NCBI RefSeq assembly: GCF_000708265.2
Contig: NZ_JCKI01000001.1
Span: forward strand, 558,001-622,000
Direction: 5' to 3'
DNA: 64,000 nt
Origin: Pedobacter sp. R20-19
GTDB lineage: Bacteria; Bacteroidota; Bacteroidia; Sphingobacteriales; Sphingobacteriaceae
A program made the translations under genes and the position numbers. How positions within the stretch are numbered: position 1 is the stretch's first letter; each line of letters begins with the position of its first letter. Shown in pieces: positions 51,713-61,171 of the stretch. The notes under the pieces are model-generated. The model made no database searches. It was not told the DNA's origin and saw only the letters and a list, made by a program, of their open reading frames with translations.

Positions 51713-53614
51713 ATGACAATAGAACAATTGATTTGGTTAGTTCCATTACTTCCTCTTTTAGGGTTTGTAATTAACGGGCTGGGCAGAAAATCTTTATCTA
51801 AAGGGCTTGTTGGTATCATTGGAAGTGGCGTAATCTTAGCTTCTTTCATCATCAGTGTAGTTATTTTCTTTAGTTTACAAGGCGACACACAAAAATCTCA
51901 CGAAGTATTTTTATTCGATTGGATTAGTGCAGGAAAACTGCATATTCCACTCTCATTCCTGGTTGACCCATTGAGTTCAATCATGCTTTTGATTATTACC
52001 GGAATTGGTTTTTTAATCCATTTATATTCTACCAGCTACATGCATGATGATGAAGGATTTGGCAAATTCTTCTCGTATCTGAACCTGTTTGTGTTCTTCA
52101 TGTTACTCTTAGTCTTGGGTTCCAACTATATCGTGATGTTTATCGGCTGGGAGGGCGTAGGTTTATGTTCTTACTTATTGATCGGTTTCTGGTACACCAA
52201 CAGCGCTTATGCATCGGCAGCCAAGAAAGCTTTTGTAATGAATCGAATTGGCGATTTGGGCTTCTTATTAGGTGTATTCTTAATGTTCAACTTCTTCGGA
52301 AGTTTAGAGTTCTCAAAGGTATTTCCTCAAGCAGCAACCATGCTACCTGGTAATAATACTTTAGTTTTAATTACCATTTTATTATTTATTGGTGCTTGTG
52401 GTAAATCGGCACAGTTGCCGTTATTCACCTGGTTACCTGATGCGATGGCCGGACCAACACCAGTATCTGCATTAATCCATGCGGCTACAATGGTTACAGC
52501 TGGTATCTACATGATTGCCCGTTCAAGCGTATTATTTGATCTTGCTCCATTTACGCAGCACATTATTGCCATTATTGGCGCAGCAACCGCTTTAGTGGCT
52601 GCTATTATTGCCTTAACACAAACAGATATTAAAAAGGTACTGGCTTATTCTACTGTATCTCAATTAGGATATATGTTTTTAGGCTTAGGGGTTGGTGCTT
52701 ATACAGGTTCATTCTTCCATGTGTTAACCCATGCATTCTTTAAAGCTTTATTATTCTTAGGGGCAGGTTCCGTAATCCATGCCATGCACCACGAACAAGA
52801 TATGCGCCATATGGGTGGCTTAAGAAAGAAACTTCCGGTTACATTCTTAACCATGATGATTGGTACCATCGCCATTGCTGGTTTACCACCCTTTTCAGGT
52901 TTCTTCTCAAAAGACGAAATTTTAGCTCATGCATTTCAATATAGTCCGATACTTTGGGGTATTGGGGTATTAACTGCATTTTTAACTGCATTTTATATGT
53001 TCAGAATGATTTTCCTTACTTTCTCAGGAAAATATAGAGGAACACATCACGCGGAAAGTCATGTGCATGAGTCGCCAAAAGCAATGACCGTTCCATTAAT
53101 TATTTTAGCCATTCTAGCTGCAATTGGAGGAGCAATTAATATTCCTCATGTTTTTGGTGGAAATGAATGGTTGGCACATTGGTTATCAGGTGCTGGTGTT
53201 GCACAACATGAATTAGATTTAAGCCATTCAACCGAATATACACTAATGGGGATTTCTGTTATTGTGGCAATTGTTGCTTTGCTTTATGCTTACACAAGAT
53301 ATGTAAAAGGTGCCCGTGTTCCTGTTGCGGATGAGGCACCACGTTCTGCTTTGGCAAATTTATCTTACCATAAATTTTATCTGGATGAGATCTATGATTT
53401 CATCATCACAAAACCTTTAGATGCTTTTTCTAGATTTTTCTACAGAATTATTGACACAAAATTCATCGATGGAATAGTGAACGGCTTAGGTTGGAGTACA
53501 AACGAGGCGAGTAAGGGCGTACGTTTATTACAAAGTGGAAACGTAGGTTTCTACATATTTATGATGGTTGCCGGAATCATCGCATTACTTGCTTATACAT
53601 TTTATTACATCTAA
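51713..53614 (+). CDS. nuoL: NADH-quinone oxidoreductase subunit L
   Basis: The distal antiporter-like proton pump of complex I. Its 633 residues contain about 16 membrane helices and the family stretches FIGWEGVGLCSYLLIGFWY, LPDAMAGPTPVSALIHAATMVTAGIYMI (with the conserved Lys/His channel) and KALLFLGAGSVIHAMHHEQDMRHMGG. The C-terminal lateral helix (DEIYDFIITKPL to the end) is present. Confidence 0.97.
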   Translation: MTIEQLIWLVPLLPLLGFVINGLGRKSLSKGLVGIIGSGVILASFIISVVIFFSLQGDTQKSHEVFLFDWISAGKLHIPLSFLVDPLSSIMLLIITGIGFLIHLYSTSYMHDDEGFGKFFSYLNLFVFFMLLLVLGSNYIVMFIGWEGVGLCSYLLIGFWYTNSAYASAAKKAFVMNRIGDLGFLLGVFLMFNFFGSLEFSKVFPQAATMLPGNNTLVLITILLFIGACGKSAQLPLFTWLPDAMAGPTPVSALIHAATMVTAGIYMIARSSVLFDLAPFTQHIIAIIGAATALVAAIIALTQTDIKKVLAYSTVSQLGYMFLGLGVGAYTGSFFHVLTHAFFKALLFLGAGSVIHAMHHEQDMRHMGGLRKKLPVTFLTMMIGTIAIAGLPPFSGFFSKDEILAHAFQYSPILWGIGVLTAFLTAFYMFRMIFLTFSGKYRGTHHAESHVHESPKAMTVPLIILAILAAIGGAINIPHVFGGNEWLAHWLSGAGVAQHELDLSHSTEYTLMGISVIVAIVALLYAYTRYVKGARVPVADEAPRSALANLSYHKFYLDEIYDFIITKPLDAFSRFFYRIIDTKFIDGIVNGLGWSTNEASKGVRLLQSGNVGFYIFMMVAGIIALLAYTFYYI

Positions 53615-53634
53615 AAAGGGTTCAAAAATAAATA

Positions 53635-55116
53635 ATGGAACAACTTTTACTACTTATATTTCTTCCGCTTGCAGGTGCTATCATTACGGCATTTGCAGGT
53701 AAGTCGGCTAAAATGGTTTCAACTGTAATCTCAGTCGCTTCCTTAGCAATGGCCTTATTCATGGCCTGTAATTTCATCCCGAACGCAAGTACGCAATTTG
53801 AAGCAAACCTCCCTTGGATTGCTGATTTGGGTATTCGCTTCCATGCAGGTATTGATGGAATTAGCATGCTGGTGGTATTGCTAACCAACTTATTAGTACC
53901 CATCATTATTTTATCAAGCTACAAACATGATTATAAAAATCCTGCAGCCTTTTATGCACTGATTTTATTCATGCAAACCGGTTTGCTATTGGTGTTTACA
54001 GCCATGGATGCTTTTCTATTTTATATTGGTTGGGAAGCAGCCTTGATTCCGATTTATTTTATCTGTGCATTCTGGGGTGGAAAAGATAGAGTTCGCATCA
54101 ACATGAAATTCTTTGTGTATACCATTGGAGGATCATTGTTTATGCTTATGGGGATCATTTATCTGTATTTACAAAATCCTGCACATAATTTTGATATCCA
54201 GGCATTTTACGCTTTAAACTTAGATAGTGTACAACAGGGGTGGATTTTCTGGGCTTTCTTTATTGCCTTTGCGATCAAGATGCCAATATTTCCTTTCCAT
54301 ACCTGGCAACCTGATACCTATACTGCAGCACCTACACAAGGAACAATGCTATTATCAGGTATTATGCTGAAGATGGGTATTTATGGCGTAATCAGATGGC
54401 TATTGCCAATTGTACCTACAGGAGTTCATGATTGGTCTAGTTTAGCGATGATACTTTCCATTATTGGAATTGTTTACGCTTCACTTATTGCCTTTACTCA
54501 GAAAGATGCTAAACGACTTGTTGCTTATTCTTCTATTGCACACGTTGGGTTGATTGCTGCTGGGATATTCGCCTCCTTTAATCTTGGAAATACTGGGGTA
54601 CAAGGTATGCAAGGCGCTATGGTACAAATGTTAAGCCATGCTATTAATGTAGTGGGCTTATTTTTCGTACTGGATATCATCTTTTCTCGTACCAAAACCA
54701 ACAAAATTGAAGAATTAGGTGGTATTGCTAAATCAGCGCCGCAATTAGCAATTGTTTTCTTAATTATTGTTTTAGGAACAGTAGCCTTACCAGGTACAAA
54801 TGGTTTCATTGGAGAGTTCTTATTGTTGATGGGTGTTTATAACTACAGTATTTGGGCGGCTGCTATTGCAGGATTAACAATTATCTTCGGAGCGGTTTAT
54901 ATGTTACGGATGTACCAAAATGTAATGCTCGGTAAAACCAATGAATTAACCATCACTTTCACAGATATTCAAGGCACTGAAAAATTAGTCCTTTACATTA
55001 TTTGTGCTTTGATCATTATTTTGGGTGTTTACCCAAAACCATTATTGCACTTAACAGAGGCATCTGTACAACATTTATTAGAACAGGTAAATCAAAAATT
55101 AACATCAGTAAAATAA
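53635..55116 (+). CDS. nuoM: NADH-quinone oxidoreductase subunit M
   Basis: The second antiporter-like pump of complex I, 493 residues, about 14 helices. The signatures YIGWEAALIPIYFICAFWGG, FPFHTWQPDTYTAAPTQGTMLLSGIMLKMGIYG and YSSIAHVGLIAAGIF carry the conserved Glu, Lys and His of the proton path. Confidence 0.97.
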   Translation: MEQLLLLIFLPLAGAIITAFAGKSAKMVSTVISVASLAMALFMACNFIPNASTQFEANLPWIADLGIRFHAGIDGISMLVVLLTNLLVPIIILSSYKHDYKNPAAFYALILFMQTGLLLVFTAMDAFLFYIGWEAALIPIYFICAFWGGKDRVRINMKFFVYTIGGSLFMLMGIIYLYLQNPAHNFDIQAFYALNLDSVQQGWIFWAFFIAFAIKMPIFPFHTWQPDTYTAAPTQGTMLLSGIMLKMGIYGVIRWLLPIVPTGVHDWSSLAMILSIIGIVYASLIAFTQKDAKRLVAYSSIAHVGLIAAGIFASFNLGNTGVQGMQGAMVQMLSHAINVVGLFFVLDIIFSRTKTNKIEELGGIAKSAPQLAIVFLIIVLGTVALPGTNGFIGEFLLLMGVYNYSIWAAAIAGLTIIFGAVYMLRMYQNVMLGKTNELTITFTDIQGTEKLVLYIICALIIILGVYPKPLLHLTEASVQHLLEQVNQKLTSVK

Positions 55117-55119
55117 GCA

Positions 55120-56493
55120 ATGAATATTATCATAACCATTAGTATAACAGCTTTTATTGTACTTTACGCAGGTTTGTTTAAAGCAAAGAAAGCATTACTG
55201 CCGCTTACTGTTGTTGGCTTGCTTACCGCATTAGGATTTACTATCAGCGCATGGAATAGCAATGCTATTCATTTCGGTATGATGCAGACCGATAATTTTG
55301 CCCTGGCATTTTCAGGTGTTTGCATCGTTGGAACACTTTTAATTTTCTTGTTAACTCAAAATTACTTTCATGCCAAAAGTGATAACATAGCTGAATATTA
55401 TACCCTGATACTCTTCGCCCTTGCCGGAATGATCATGATGGTGTCGTATAAAAATATGGCCATGTTATTTGTTGGTTTGGAAATCATGTCTGTAAGTTTA
55501 TATATTCTCGCTGGTATCCGTAAGCGAGACTTTGCTTCCAATGAGGCTTCATTAAAATATTTCTTAATGGGGGCATTTTCTACAGGGTTTTTATTGTTCG
55601 GCATTACCTTAATTTATGGTGCTATAGGTTCATTTGACTTGGATAAAATTCAGGCCTACCTGGTAGATAACAGTAAGGCAATTTCACCAATTTTTTATCC
55701 CGGCGTAATTTTAATGATGATTGGTTTATGCTTTAAAGTTGGTGCTGCACCTTTCCATTTCTGGACTCCGGATGTTTACGAAGGTTCACCAACATTAATC
55801 ACAACCTTTATGAGCACTGTGGTTAAAACTGCTGGTTTTGCAGCTTTTTTAAGATTGTTTGCCGGAGCGTTTGGCCCACTTCATGAATTCTGGGTACAGC
55901 CATTAATTGTTATCGTTTGCCTAACCTTATTTATTGGAAATGTTACTGCATTGTTTCAAAAGAACTTTAAAAGAATGCTGGCCTATTCAAGTATTTCTCA
56001 TGCAGGCTATCTTTTATTTTCTCTTATCGTATTAAGTGCAAATTCAGAAAATAATGTTTTAGTTTATGCCGCAGCTTATACATTTGCATCAATCATTGCT
56101 TTTGCCGTTTTAATTCTGGTGAAACAAAAAACGGGAAGTGATAATTTCGAAAGCTTTAATGGCTTAGGTAAGAAAAATCCATTGGTAGCACTTTCCCTTA
56201 CAGTTGCTATGTTATCATTAGCTGGTATTCCATTAACAGGTGGTTTTATTGGTAAATATTTAATGTTCCTGAATGTAATGGGCGATTACCAGATCTTGCT
56301 GGTTGCATTTGCGATTTTGAATGCACTGGTAGGTTTTTACTACTATTTTAAAGTTATTGTAGCTGTTTGGTTTAAAGATGGTGCTGAAATAGAATTGGTT
56401 ACGCCTACTCAATATAAATTAGTTTTATTGGTTTCAGTAGCAATTACTCTTATTTTGGGTATTTATCCTGCAATTATTTTAAACCTAATATAG
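55120..56493 (+). CDS. nuoN: NADH-quinone oxidoreductase subunit N
   Basis: The third antiporter-like pump and last gene of the operon, three bases behind nuoM. It shows LFVGLEIMSVSLYILAGIRK, KVGAAPFHFWTPDVYEGSPTLITTFMSTVVKTAGFAAF and MLAYSSISHAGYLLFSL, with the conserved residues of NuoN. 457 residues. Confidence 0.96.
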   Translation: MNIIITISITAFIVLYAGLFKAKKALLPLTVVGLLTALGFTISAWNSNAIHFGMMQTDNFALAFSGVCIVGTLLIFLLTQNYFHAKSDNIAEYYTLILFALAGMIMMVSYKNMAMLFVGLEIMSVSLYILAGIRKRDFASNEASLKYFLMGAFSTGFLLFGITLIYGAIGSFDLDKIQAYLVDNSKAISPIFYPGVILMMIGLCFKVGAAPFHFWTPDVYEGSPTLITTFMSTVVKTAGFAAFLRLFAGAFGPLHEFWVQPLIVIVCLTLFIGNVTALFQKNFKRMLAYSSISHAGYLLFSLIVLSANSENNVLVYAAAYTFASIIAFAVLILVKQKTGSDNFESFNGLGKKNPLVALSLTVAMLSLAGIPLTGGFIGKYLMFLNVMGDYQILLVAFAILNALVGFYYYFKVIVAVWFKDGAEIELVTPTQYKLVLLVSVAITLILGIYPAIILNLI

Positions 56494-56540
56494 GTATACA
56501 GTTGTTAGATAATTATTTGTAGTTTTACGAATAATTCAAT

Positions 56541-57191
56541 ATGCACGATTTTTGGAATAACCTGCATCACCTGATTGATCCCGAGAAATTATTGAGGGAA
56601 GGTGGTTTCTATCTCGTTATATTTGTAATTTATGCAGAAACCGGTTTATTCTTCGGTTTCTTCCTCCCCGGTGATTATTTACTGTTTTTAGCCGGAATGT
56701 TTGTTGCAACAGGAAAGCTGGATGTAAATATTGCATTGCTTTTAGCCGGGCTTTGTGTGGCGGCAATATCTGGTAATTTTACAGGTTATTGGTTTGGAAG
56801 AAAAACTGGTCCTGTGCTGTACACTAGAAAAGACAGTTTTTTCTTCAAGAAGAAATATCTTAAGGCAGCAGAGCGCTATTATAACAAGCAAGGTGCCTTT
56901 GCGCTAATAATGGGAAGGTTTGTTCCGATTGTAAGAACTTTTGCACCGATTTTTGCTGGTGTAGTAAGATTAGACTTTAAGCGGTTTGCACTTTACAACG
57001 TAGTTGGCGGAGTGTTATGGATTTGCTCACTTACTTTATTGGGGTATTTCTTAGGCAAAAGGTTTGAAAAGGAAATTAACGATTACTTATTATATATTAT
57101 TATTGGCTTTATCATTATTACAACTATCCCTTTATTGATTACATTTGTAAAAAGTAAAGTAACAAGTTCTGAAGAAGATAAGACAGATTAA
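56541..57191 (+). CDS. DedA-family membrane protein
   Basis: An inner-membrane protein of the DedA/SNARE-associated family, involved in lipid flipping or membrane homeostasis. Typical parts are [24 protein letters not shown] near the N-terminus, [13 protein letters not shown], and the C-terminal half [37 protein letters not shown]. The 216 residues fit. It lies 47 bases behind nuoN. Confidence 0.92.
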   Translation: MHDFWNNLHHLIDPEKLLREGGFYLVIFVIYAETGLFFGFFLPGDYLLFLAGMFVATGKLDVNIALLLAGLCVAAISGNFTGYWFGRKTGPVLYTRKDSFFFKKKYLKAAERYYNKQGAFALIMGRFVPIVRTFAPIFAGVVRLDFKRFALYNVVGGVLWICSLTLLGYFLGKRFEKEINDYLLYIIIGFIIITTIPLLITFVKSKVTSSEEDKTD

Positions 57192-57199
57192 ATTTAAAA

Positions 57200-57751
57200 A
57201 TGGCAAAAGAAGAAACCCACGCTTGGCATAGCGTATCACCAGGTAAAAACGTACCGGAAATTGTAAATGCAATTATTGAAATCCCAAAAGGCTCAAAAGC
57301 TAAATACGAAATAGATAAAGAATCTGGTTTAATTAAATTAGATAGGGTTCTTTTTTCATCAGTGATGTACCCTGCTAATTATGGATTTATTCCACAAACT
57401 TATTGTGATGATAAAGATCCTTTAGATATTTTGGTGCTTTGTTCTGTTGATGTTTATCCAATGACATTGATTGAAGCCAAGGTAGTTGGTGTAATGCATA
57501 TGGTAGATAATGGAGAGCAGGATGATAAAATTATCGCTGTAGCAGCTCATGATATGTCTGTAAATTATATTAATGATTTAGATGAATTGCCTCCACATCA
57601 AATGAAGGAAATTGTTCGTTTCTTTCAGGATTATAAAGCATTAGAAGATAAAAATGTAACTATTGAACATTTATTAGGTGTTCGCTATGCTCATAAAGTA
57701 ATAAAGGAGAGCATGGAACTTTATAATACCACATTTAGAGAATTAGCTTAA
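57200..57751 (+). CDS. ppa: Inorganic pyrophosphatase, family I
   Basis: A cytoplasmic enzyme that splits pyrophosphate and so drives biosynthesis. The metal-binding signature D71-K-D73-P-L-D76 is seen in [13 protein letters not shown]; other active-site segments are [15 protein letters not shown] and [13 protein letters not shown]. The 183 residues are normal. The stop codon overlaps the next start (TAATG). Confidence 0.96.
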   Translation: MAKEETHAWHSVSPGKNVPEIVNAIIEIPKGSKAKYEIDKESGLIKLDRVLFSSVMYPANYGFIPQTYCDDKDPLDILVLCSVDVYPMTLIEAKVVGVMHMVDNGEQDDKIIAVAAHDMSVNYINDLDELPPHQMKEIVRFFQDYKALEDKNVTIEHLLGVRYAHKVIKESMELYNTTFRELA

Positions 57752-59178
57752 TGGATTTACCCACGGTTTGCTTGTTTTTAAATTTTAAACTAAGCGCAAT
57801 CCTTCCATCAACAGATTTGGCGATGGTAGCCCTTGAGGAAGCTGATACATCATCAGTTGGATGGCGGTTATTTTTTGCACTTTTTCTAGTGTTATTAAAT
57901 GGATTTTTCGTTGCAGCAGAATTCGCTATCGTTAAAGTCCGCGCCTCACAAATAGAAATAAAAGCAAAAACAGGCAGCAGAGTGGGTAGAATGGCTAAAA
58001 CAATCATCCATAATTTGGATGGTTACCTGGCCGCCACACAACTCGGCATAACGCTTGCATCACTTGGCTTAGGTTGGGTAGGTGAAGGCGTTATGCATAC
58101 CATTTTTAAAAACCTCTTTGATAGTTTACATTGGGGTTTTAGCGATGCCACTATTCATACTGCATCAACAATTGTAGCTTTCTCATTAATCACCATTATG
58201 CATATTGTATTTGGTGAGCTGGCTCCTAAATCTTTCGCCATTCAGCGACCAGTAGCTACCACATTATTTGTCTCGGTACCTTTACAGATTTTTTATGTTG
58301 TTTTCAGACCATTTATCTGGACACTGAATAGTCTGGCTGCCATTATTCTAAAACCATTTGGCATTGATACCTCTGCAGGACATGAATCACTTCATAGTAC
58401 TGAAGAATTACAGTATCTGCTTGAACAGGGTAAAGAAAGTGGTGCATTAGATAATAACGAACATGAATTAATCAAAAACGTATTTGATTTTAATGAACGC
58501 GTTGTTAAAAATATTATGGTACCTCGGACTAAAATTTCGGGTATTGAATTAACTTCACCAAAGGAAGAAGTGGTGGATACGATTATCAAAGAAGGATATT
58601 CCCGTTTGCCGGTTTATGATGATATTATGGATAAAATTGTCGGTATCATTCATGCTAAAGATATTTTACCTCTTGTTGCAGCCGGTAATCAGCACTGGAC
58701 ATTAAATGACATTATCCGTAAACCTTATTTCGTTACAGAAACGAAAAAGATTAATGATTTAATGAGTGAGCTTCAAAGTAATCGCATTCAGATTGCAATT
58801 GTTTTGGATGAGTTTGGTGGAACTGCTGGTATGGTCACCCTGGAGGATATTGTAGAAGAATTAGTAGGAGAAATTCAGGATGAATACGATGAGGAAAAAC
58901 CTCTGGTAGAAAAAGTTTCTGACAATGAATTTATTGTTAATGCCTTTGCTACGGTTTACGATGTTAATGAACATTTACCTCACGATTTGCCGGAAGATGA
59001 AGATTTTGATACCATAGGTGGTTTAGTATCACATGTTTTTGAACGGATTCCGGAGGTAGGTGAAAGCAATGAATCTTATGGCTATCTATTTACCATTTTA
59101 AAGAAAACTGAGCAAAATATTGAAACAATAAAGTTAGAATTGGTCATCAATAAAGAAGATATGGTTGATAATCATTAA
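57751..59178 (+). CDS. CNNM/CorC-like hemolysin-family transporter
   Basis: A membrane protein of the HlyC/CorC (DUF21-CBS) family, linked to magnesium or cobalt export. The N-terminal half has the DUF21 membrane domain (about 25-215, with LATTQ-like LDGYLAATQLGITLASLGLGWVGE). A CBS pair follows (VMVPRTKISGIELTSPKEEVVDTI ... GIIHAKDILPLV), then the C-terminal CorC_HlyC domain (about 385-470). The 475 residues are complete. Translation is coupled to ppa. Confidence 0.92.
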   Translation: MDLPTVCLFLNFKLSAILPSTDLAMVALEEADTSSVGWRLFFALFLVLLNGFFVAAEFAIVKVRASQIEIKAKTGSRVGRMAKTIIHNLDGYLAATQLGITLASLGLGWVGEGVMHTIFKNLFDSLHWGFSDATIHTASTIVAFSLITIMHIVFGELAPKSFAIQRPVATTLFVSVPLQIFYVVFRPFIWTLNSLAAIILKPFGIDTSAGHESLHSTEELQYLLEQGKESGALDNNEHELIKNVFDFNERVVKNIMVPRTKISGIELTSPKEEVVDTIIKEGYSRLPVYDDIMDKIVGIIHAKDILPLVAAGNQHWTLNDIIRKPYFVTETKKINDLMSELQSNRIQIAIVLDEFGGTAGMVTLEDIVEELVGEIQDEYDEEKPLVEKVSDNEFIVNAFATVYDVNEHLPHDLPEDEDFDTIGGLVSHVFERIPEVGESNESYGYLFTILKKTEQNIETIKLELVINKEDMVDNH

Positions 59179-59187
59179 TTTCAACAC

Positions 59188-59892
59188 ATGCATATTTTTT
59201 ATACGCCAGATATTTATCAAAATACTTATACCCTAAACGAAGAAGAAAGTAAACATTGTGTTCGGGTTCTTCGGCTTTCAAAAGGAACCATTGTTAACCT
59301 GGTTGATGGTGTTGGCGGGTTTTATACGGCAGAAATTACGGACGATCATCCTAAGAAGGTTTCATTATTCATTTTAAGTGTAGAAACTGAATTTCATAAA
59401 AGAAATCATTATCTTCACATTGCTGTAGCGCCCACAAAAAATATCGATCGAATGGAGTGGTTTTTAGAGAAAGCTACCGAGCTTGGGATTGATGAAGTTA
59501 CACCTATCATTACAGATCGTTCTGAAAGACGTGTAGTAAAAGACGATCGGTTAAATAAAGTGATTACAAGTGCTGTAAAACAATCGATTAAGGCTTATCA
59601 CCCCAAACTTAACGAAGCGATTTCTTTTGATGATTTTCTAAAACAACCATTTGATGGTCAGCAATTAATAGCCCATTGTATTGATGATCAGAAAAAAGAA
59701 TATATCTCAGCCCTCGTTCAGCCACAAGAGAAATATTTAATTCTTATTGGACCAGAGGGTGATTTTACTTCAGAAGAAGTTGATTTAGCTTTGAATAAAG
59801 GCTTTAAACCACTAACTTTAGGAGAGAACAGGTTGCGTACTGAAACTGCTGCGCTCGCTGTTTGTTTTGAAATCAATTACCTTAACCGATAA
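59188..59892 (+). CDS. rsmE: 16S rRNA (uracil-1498-N3)-methyltransferase RsmE
   Basis: RsmE methylates U1498 of 16S rRNA using S-adenosylmethionine. The N-terminal PUA-like part (ESKHCVRVLRLSKG) is followed by the SPOUT domain with EKATELGIDEVTPIITDRSERR, LIGPEGDFTSEEV and LTLGENRLRTETAALAV, the knot motif. 234 residues. Confidence 0.95.
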   Translation: MHIFYTPDIYQNTYTLNEEESKHCVRVLRLSKGTIVNLVDGVGGFYTAEITDDHPKKVSLFILSVETEFHKRNHYLHIAVAPTKNIDRMEWFLEKATELGIDEVTPIITDRSERRVVKDDRLNKVITSAVKQSIKAYHPKLNEAISFDDFLKQPFDGQQLIAHCIDDQKKEYISALVQPQEKYLILIGPEGDFTSEEVDLALNKGFKPLTLGENRLRTETAALAVCFEINYLNR

Positions 59893-59908
59893 TCTTTTGA
59901 AGTTTCAA

Positions 59909-60604
59909 ATGATCCGTTTTCAGTATTCAAAAGCGGCAAAGCTAGGGATTTTCTGCTTTGGTATTTTGACGCTTAGCTTTATTTTCTATGCTTTCACCTT
60001 TTTACCTCCTTCATACCGGATGGCTAAATTGAAGTATAGTGGTGGCGGAGATTGGTATGCTGATCGAACGGCACTTCCAAACCTGATTGCATATTGTAAC
60101 TCCAATCTTAAAACTAACTTTTATCCTGAAGAAAGCATTGTAGACGTGGGATCAAAAGAAATATTTAACTATCCTTTTATCTACATGACCGGGCATGGAA
60201 ATGTGCAGTTTAGTGATCTGGAAGCTAAAAATTTACGTCAATATTTAATGGGTGGTGGATTTCTGCATATTGATGATAATTATGGCTTAGACAAATTTAT
60301 AAGGCCACAAATGAAAAAGGTTTTTCCTGAATTAGCATTTATAGAATTGCCGTCTAATCATGATATTTATAACCAAAAATTTAAGTTTCCAAATGGATTG
60401 CCTAAAATTCATGAACATGATAACAAGCGGCCTCAGGGTTTTGCATTGATTTATAAAGGTCGTGTGGTTTGCTATTATACTTTTGAATGTGATTTAGGTA
60501 ACGGCTGGGAAGATTTTGGTACTTATCCGGAAGATACACAAGAAACGCGTTCAAAAGCGTTAAAAATGGGTGCTAATTTGGTGCAATATGCTTTAACACA
60601 ATAA
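59909..60604 (+). CDS. DUF4159-domain protein
   Basis: An exported or membrane-anchored protein with an N-terminal hydrophobic segment (LGIFCFGILTLSFIFYAF) and a DUF4159 domain: MAKLKYSGGGDWYADRTALPNLIAYCN, YMTGHGNVQFSDLEAKNLRQYLMGGGFLHIDDNYG and a C-terminal GNGWEDF. The domain resembles glutamine-amidotransferase-like folds, but a function is not established. I chose the Met before IRFQYSKAAK (231 aa); a start 14 codons upstream overlapping rsmE is possible. Confidence 0.82.
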   Translation: MIRFQYSKAAKLGIFCFGILTLSFIFYAFTFLPPSYRMAKLKYSGGGDWYADRTALPNLIAYCNSNLKTNFYPEESIVDVGSKEIFNYPFIYMTGHGNVQFSDLEAKNLRQYLMGGGFLHIDDNYGLDKFIRPQMKKVFPELAFIELPSNHDIYNQKFKFPNGLPKIHEHDNKRPQGFALIYKGRVVCYYTFECDLGNGWEDFGTYPEDTQETRSKALKMGANLVQYALTQ

Positions 60605-60608
60605 ACGT

Positions 60609-61109
60609 ATGGATAGGATAGAGGTAAATAAAAATACAGTTTTCAATATTGACGAAAGAGATGCTAAACACTATGTAAATAGCCAGACTATTGAACTGGA
60701 CTCAATTAACATATCGTCTTCGGAAACACATATTTTATATCAAAATCAATCATTCAACGTAGAAGTTATTGAGGCAAATCATCAGGATAAGACTTGCAAA
60801 ATCAAAGTGAATGGAACAATTTATCAGACCAAAATGGAAGATCGGTTTGATCAGCTATTGAAAAACCTGGGAATGGATAACCTGGCTTCTAATAAAGTTT
60901 TAGAGATGAAAGCACCCATGCCTGGTTTAGTTTTAAAAGTATTGGTTGATACTGGTGTTGAAGTTAAGAAAGGGGATAACCTTTTAATTCTGGAAGCCAT
61001 GAAGATGGAAAATATCTTAAAGTCAACTACTGATGGAACAGTTAGTAAAATATTAGTTAAACAAGGAGATAAGGTAGAAAAGAACCAGATCTTAATTCAG
61101 TTTAAATAA
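60609..61109 (+). CDS. Biotin carboxyl carrier-like protein
   Basis: The biotinylated carrier subunit of an acyl-CoA carboxylase. The N-terminal 90 residues form a variable beta domain with a flexible end. The C-terminal biotinyl domain (about 97-166) has MKAPMPGLVLKVLVDTGVEVKKGD and the attachment motif EAMKMEN with biotin Lys132. No carboxylase or transferase gene lies next to it, so its partner is elsewhere. A strong terminator follows. Confidence 0.9.
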   Translation: MDRIEVNKNTVFNIDERDAKHYVNSQTIELDSINISSSETHILYQNQSFNVEVIEANHQDKTCKIKVNGTIYQTKMEDRFDQLLKNLGMDNLASNKVLEMKAPMPGLVLKVLVDTGVEVKKGDNLLILEAMKMENILKSTTDGTVSKILVKQGDKVEKNQILIQFK

Positions 61110-61130
61110 ATTATATCTAAGTCTTGATAT

Positions 61131-61165
61131 AAAAAAAGTCCCGGTTTTAGGCCGGGACTTTTTTA
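61131..61165. terminator. Bidirectional terminator between the biotin carrier gene and gldJ
   Basis: A 13-bp perfect stem (61132-61144 with 61152-61164, core gtcccgg) with A and T tracts on both sides between convergent genes. Confidence 0.9.
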
Positions 61166-61171
61166 TGTGAT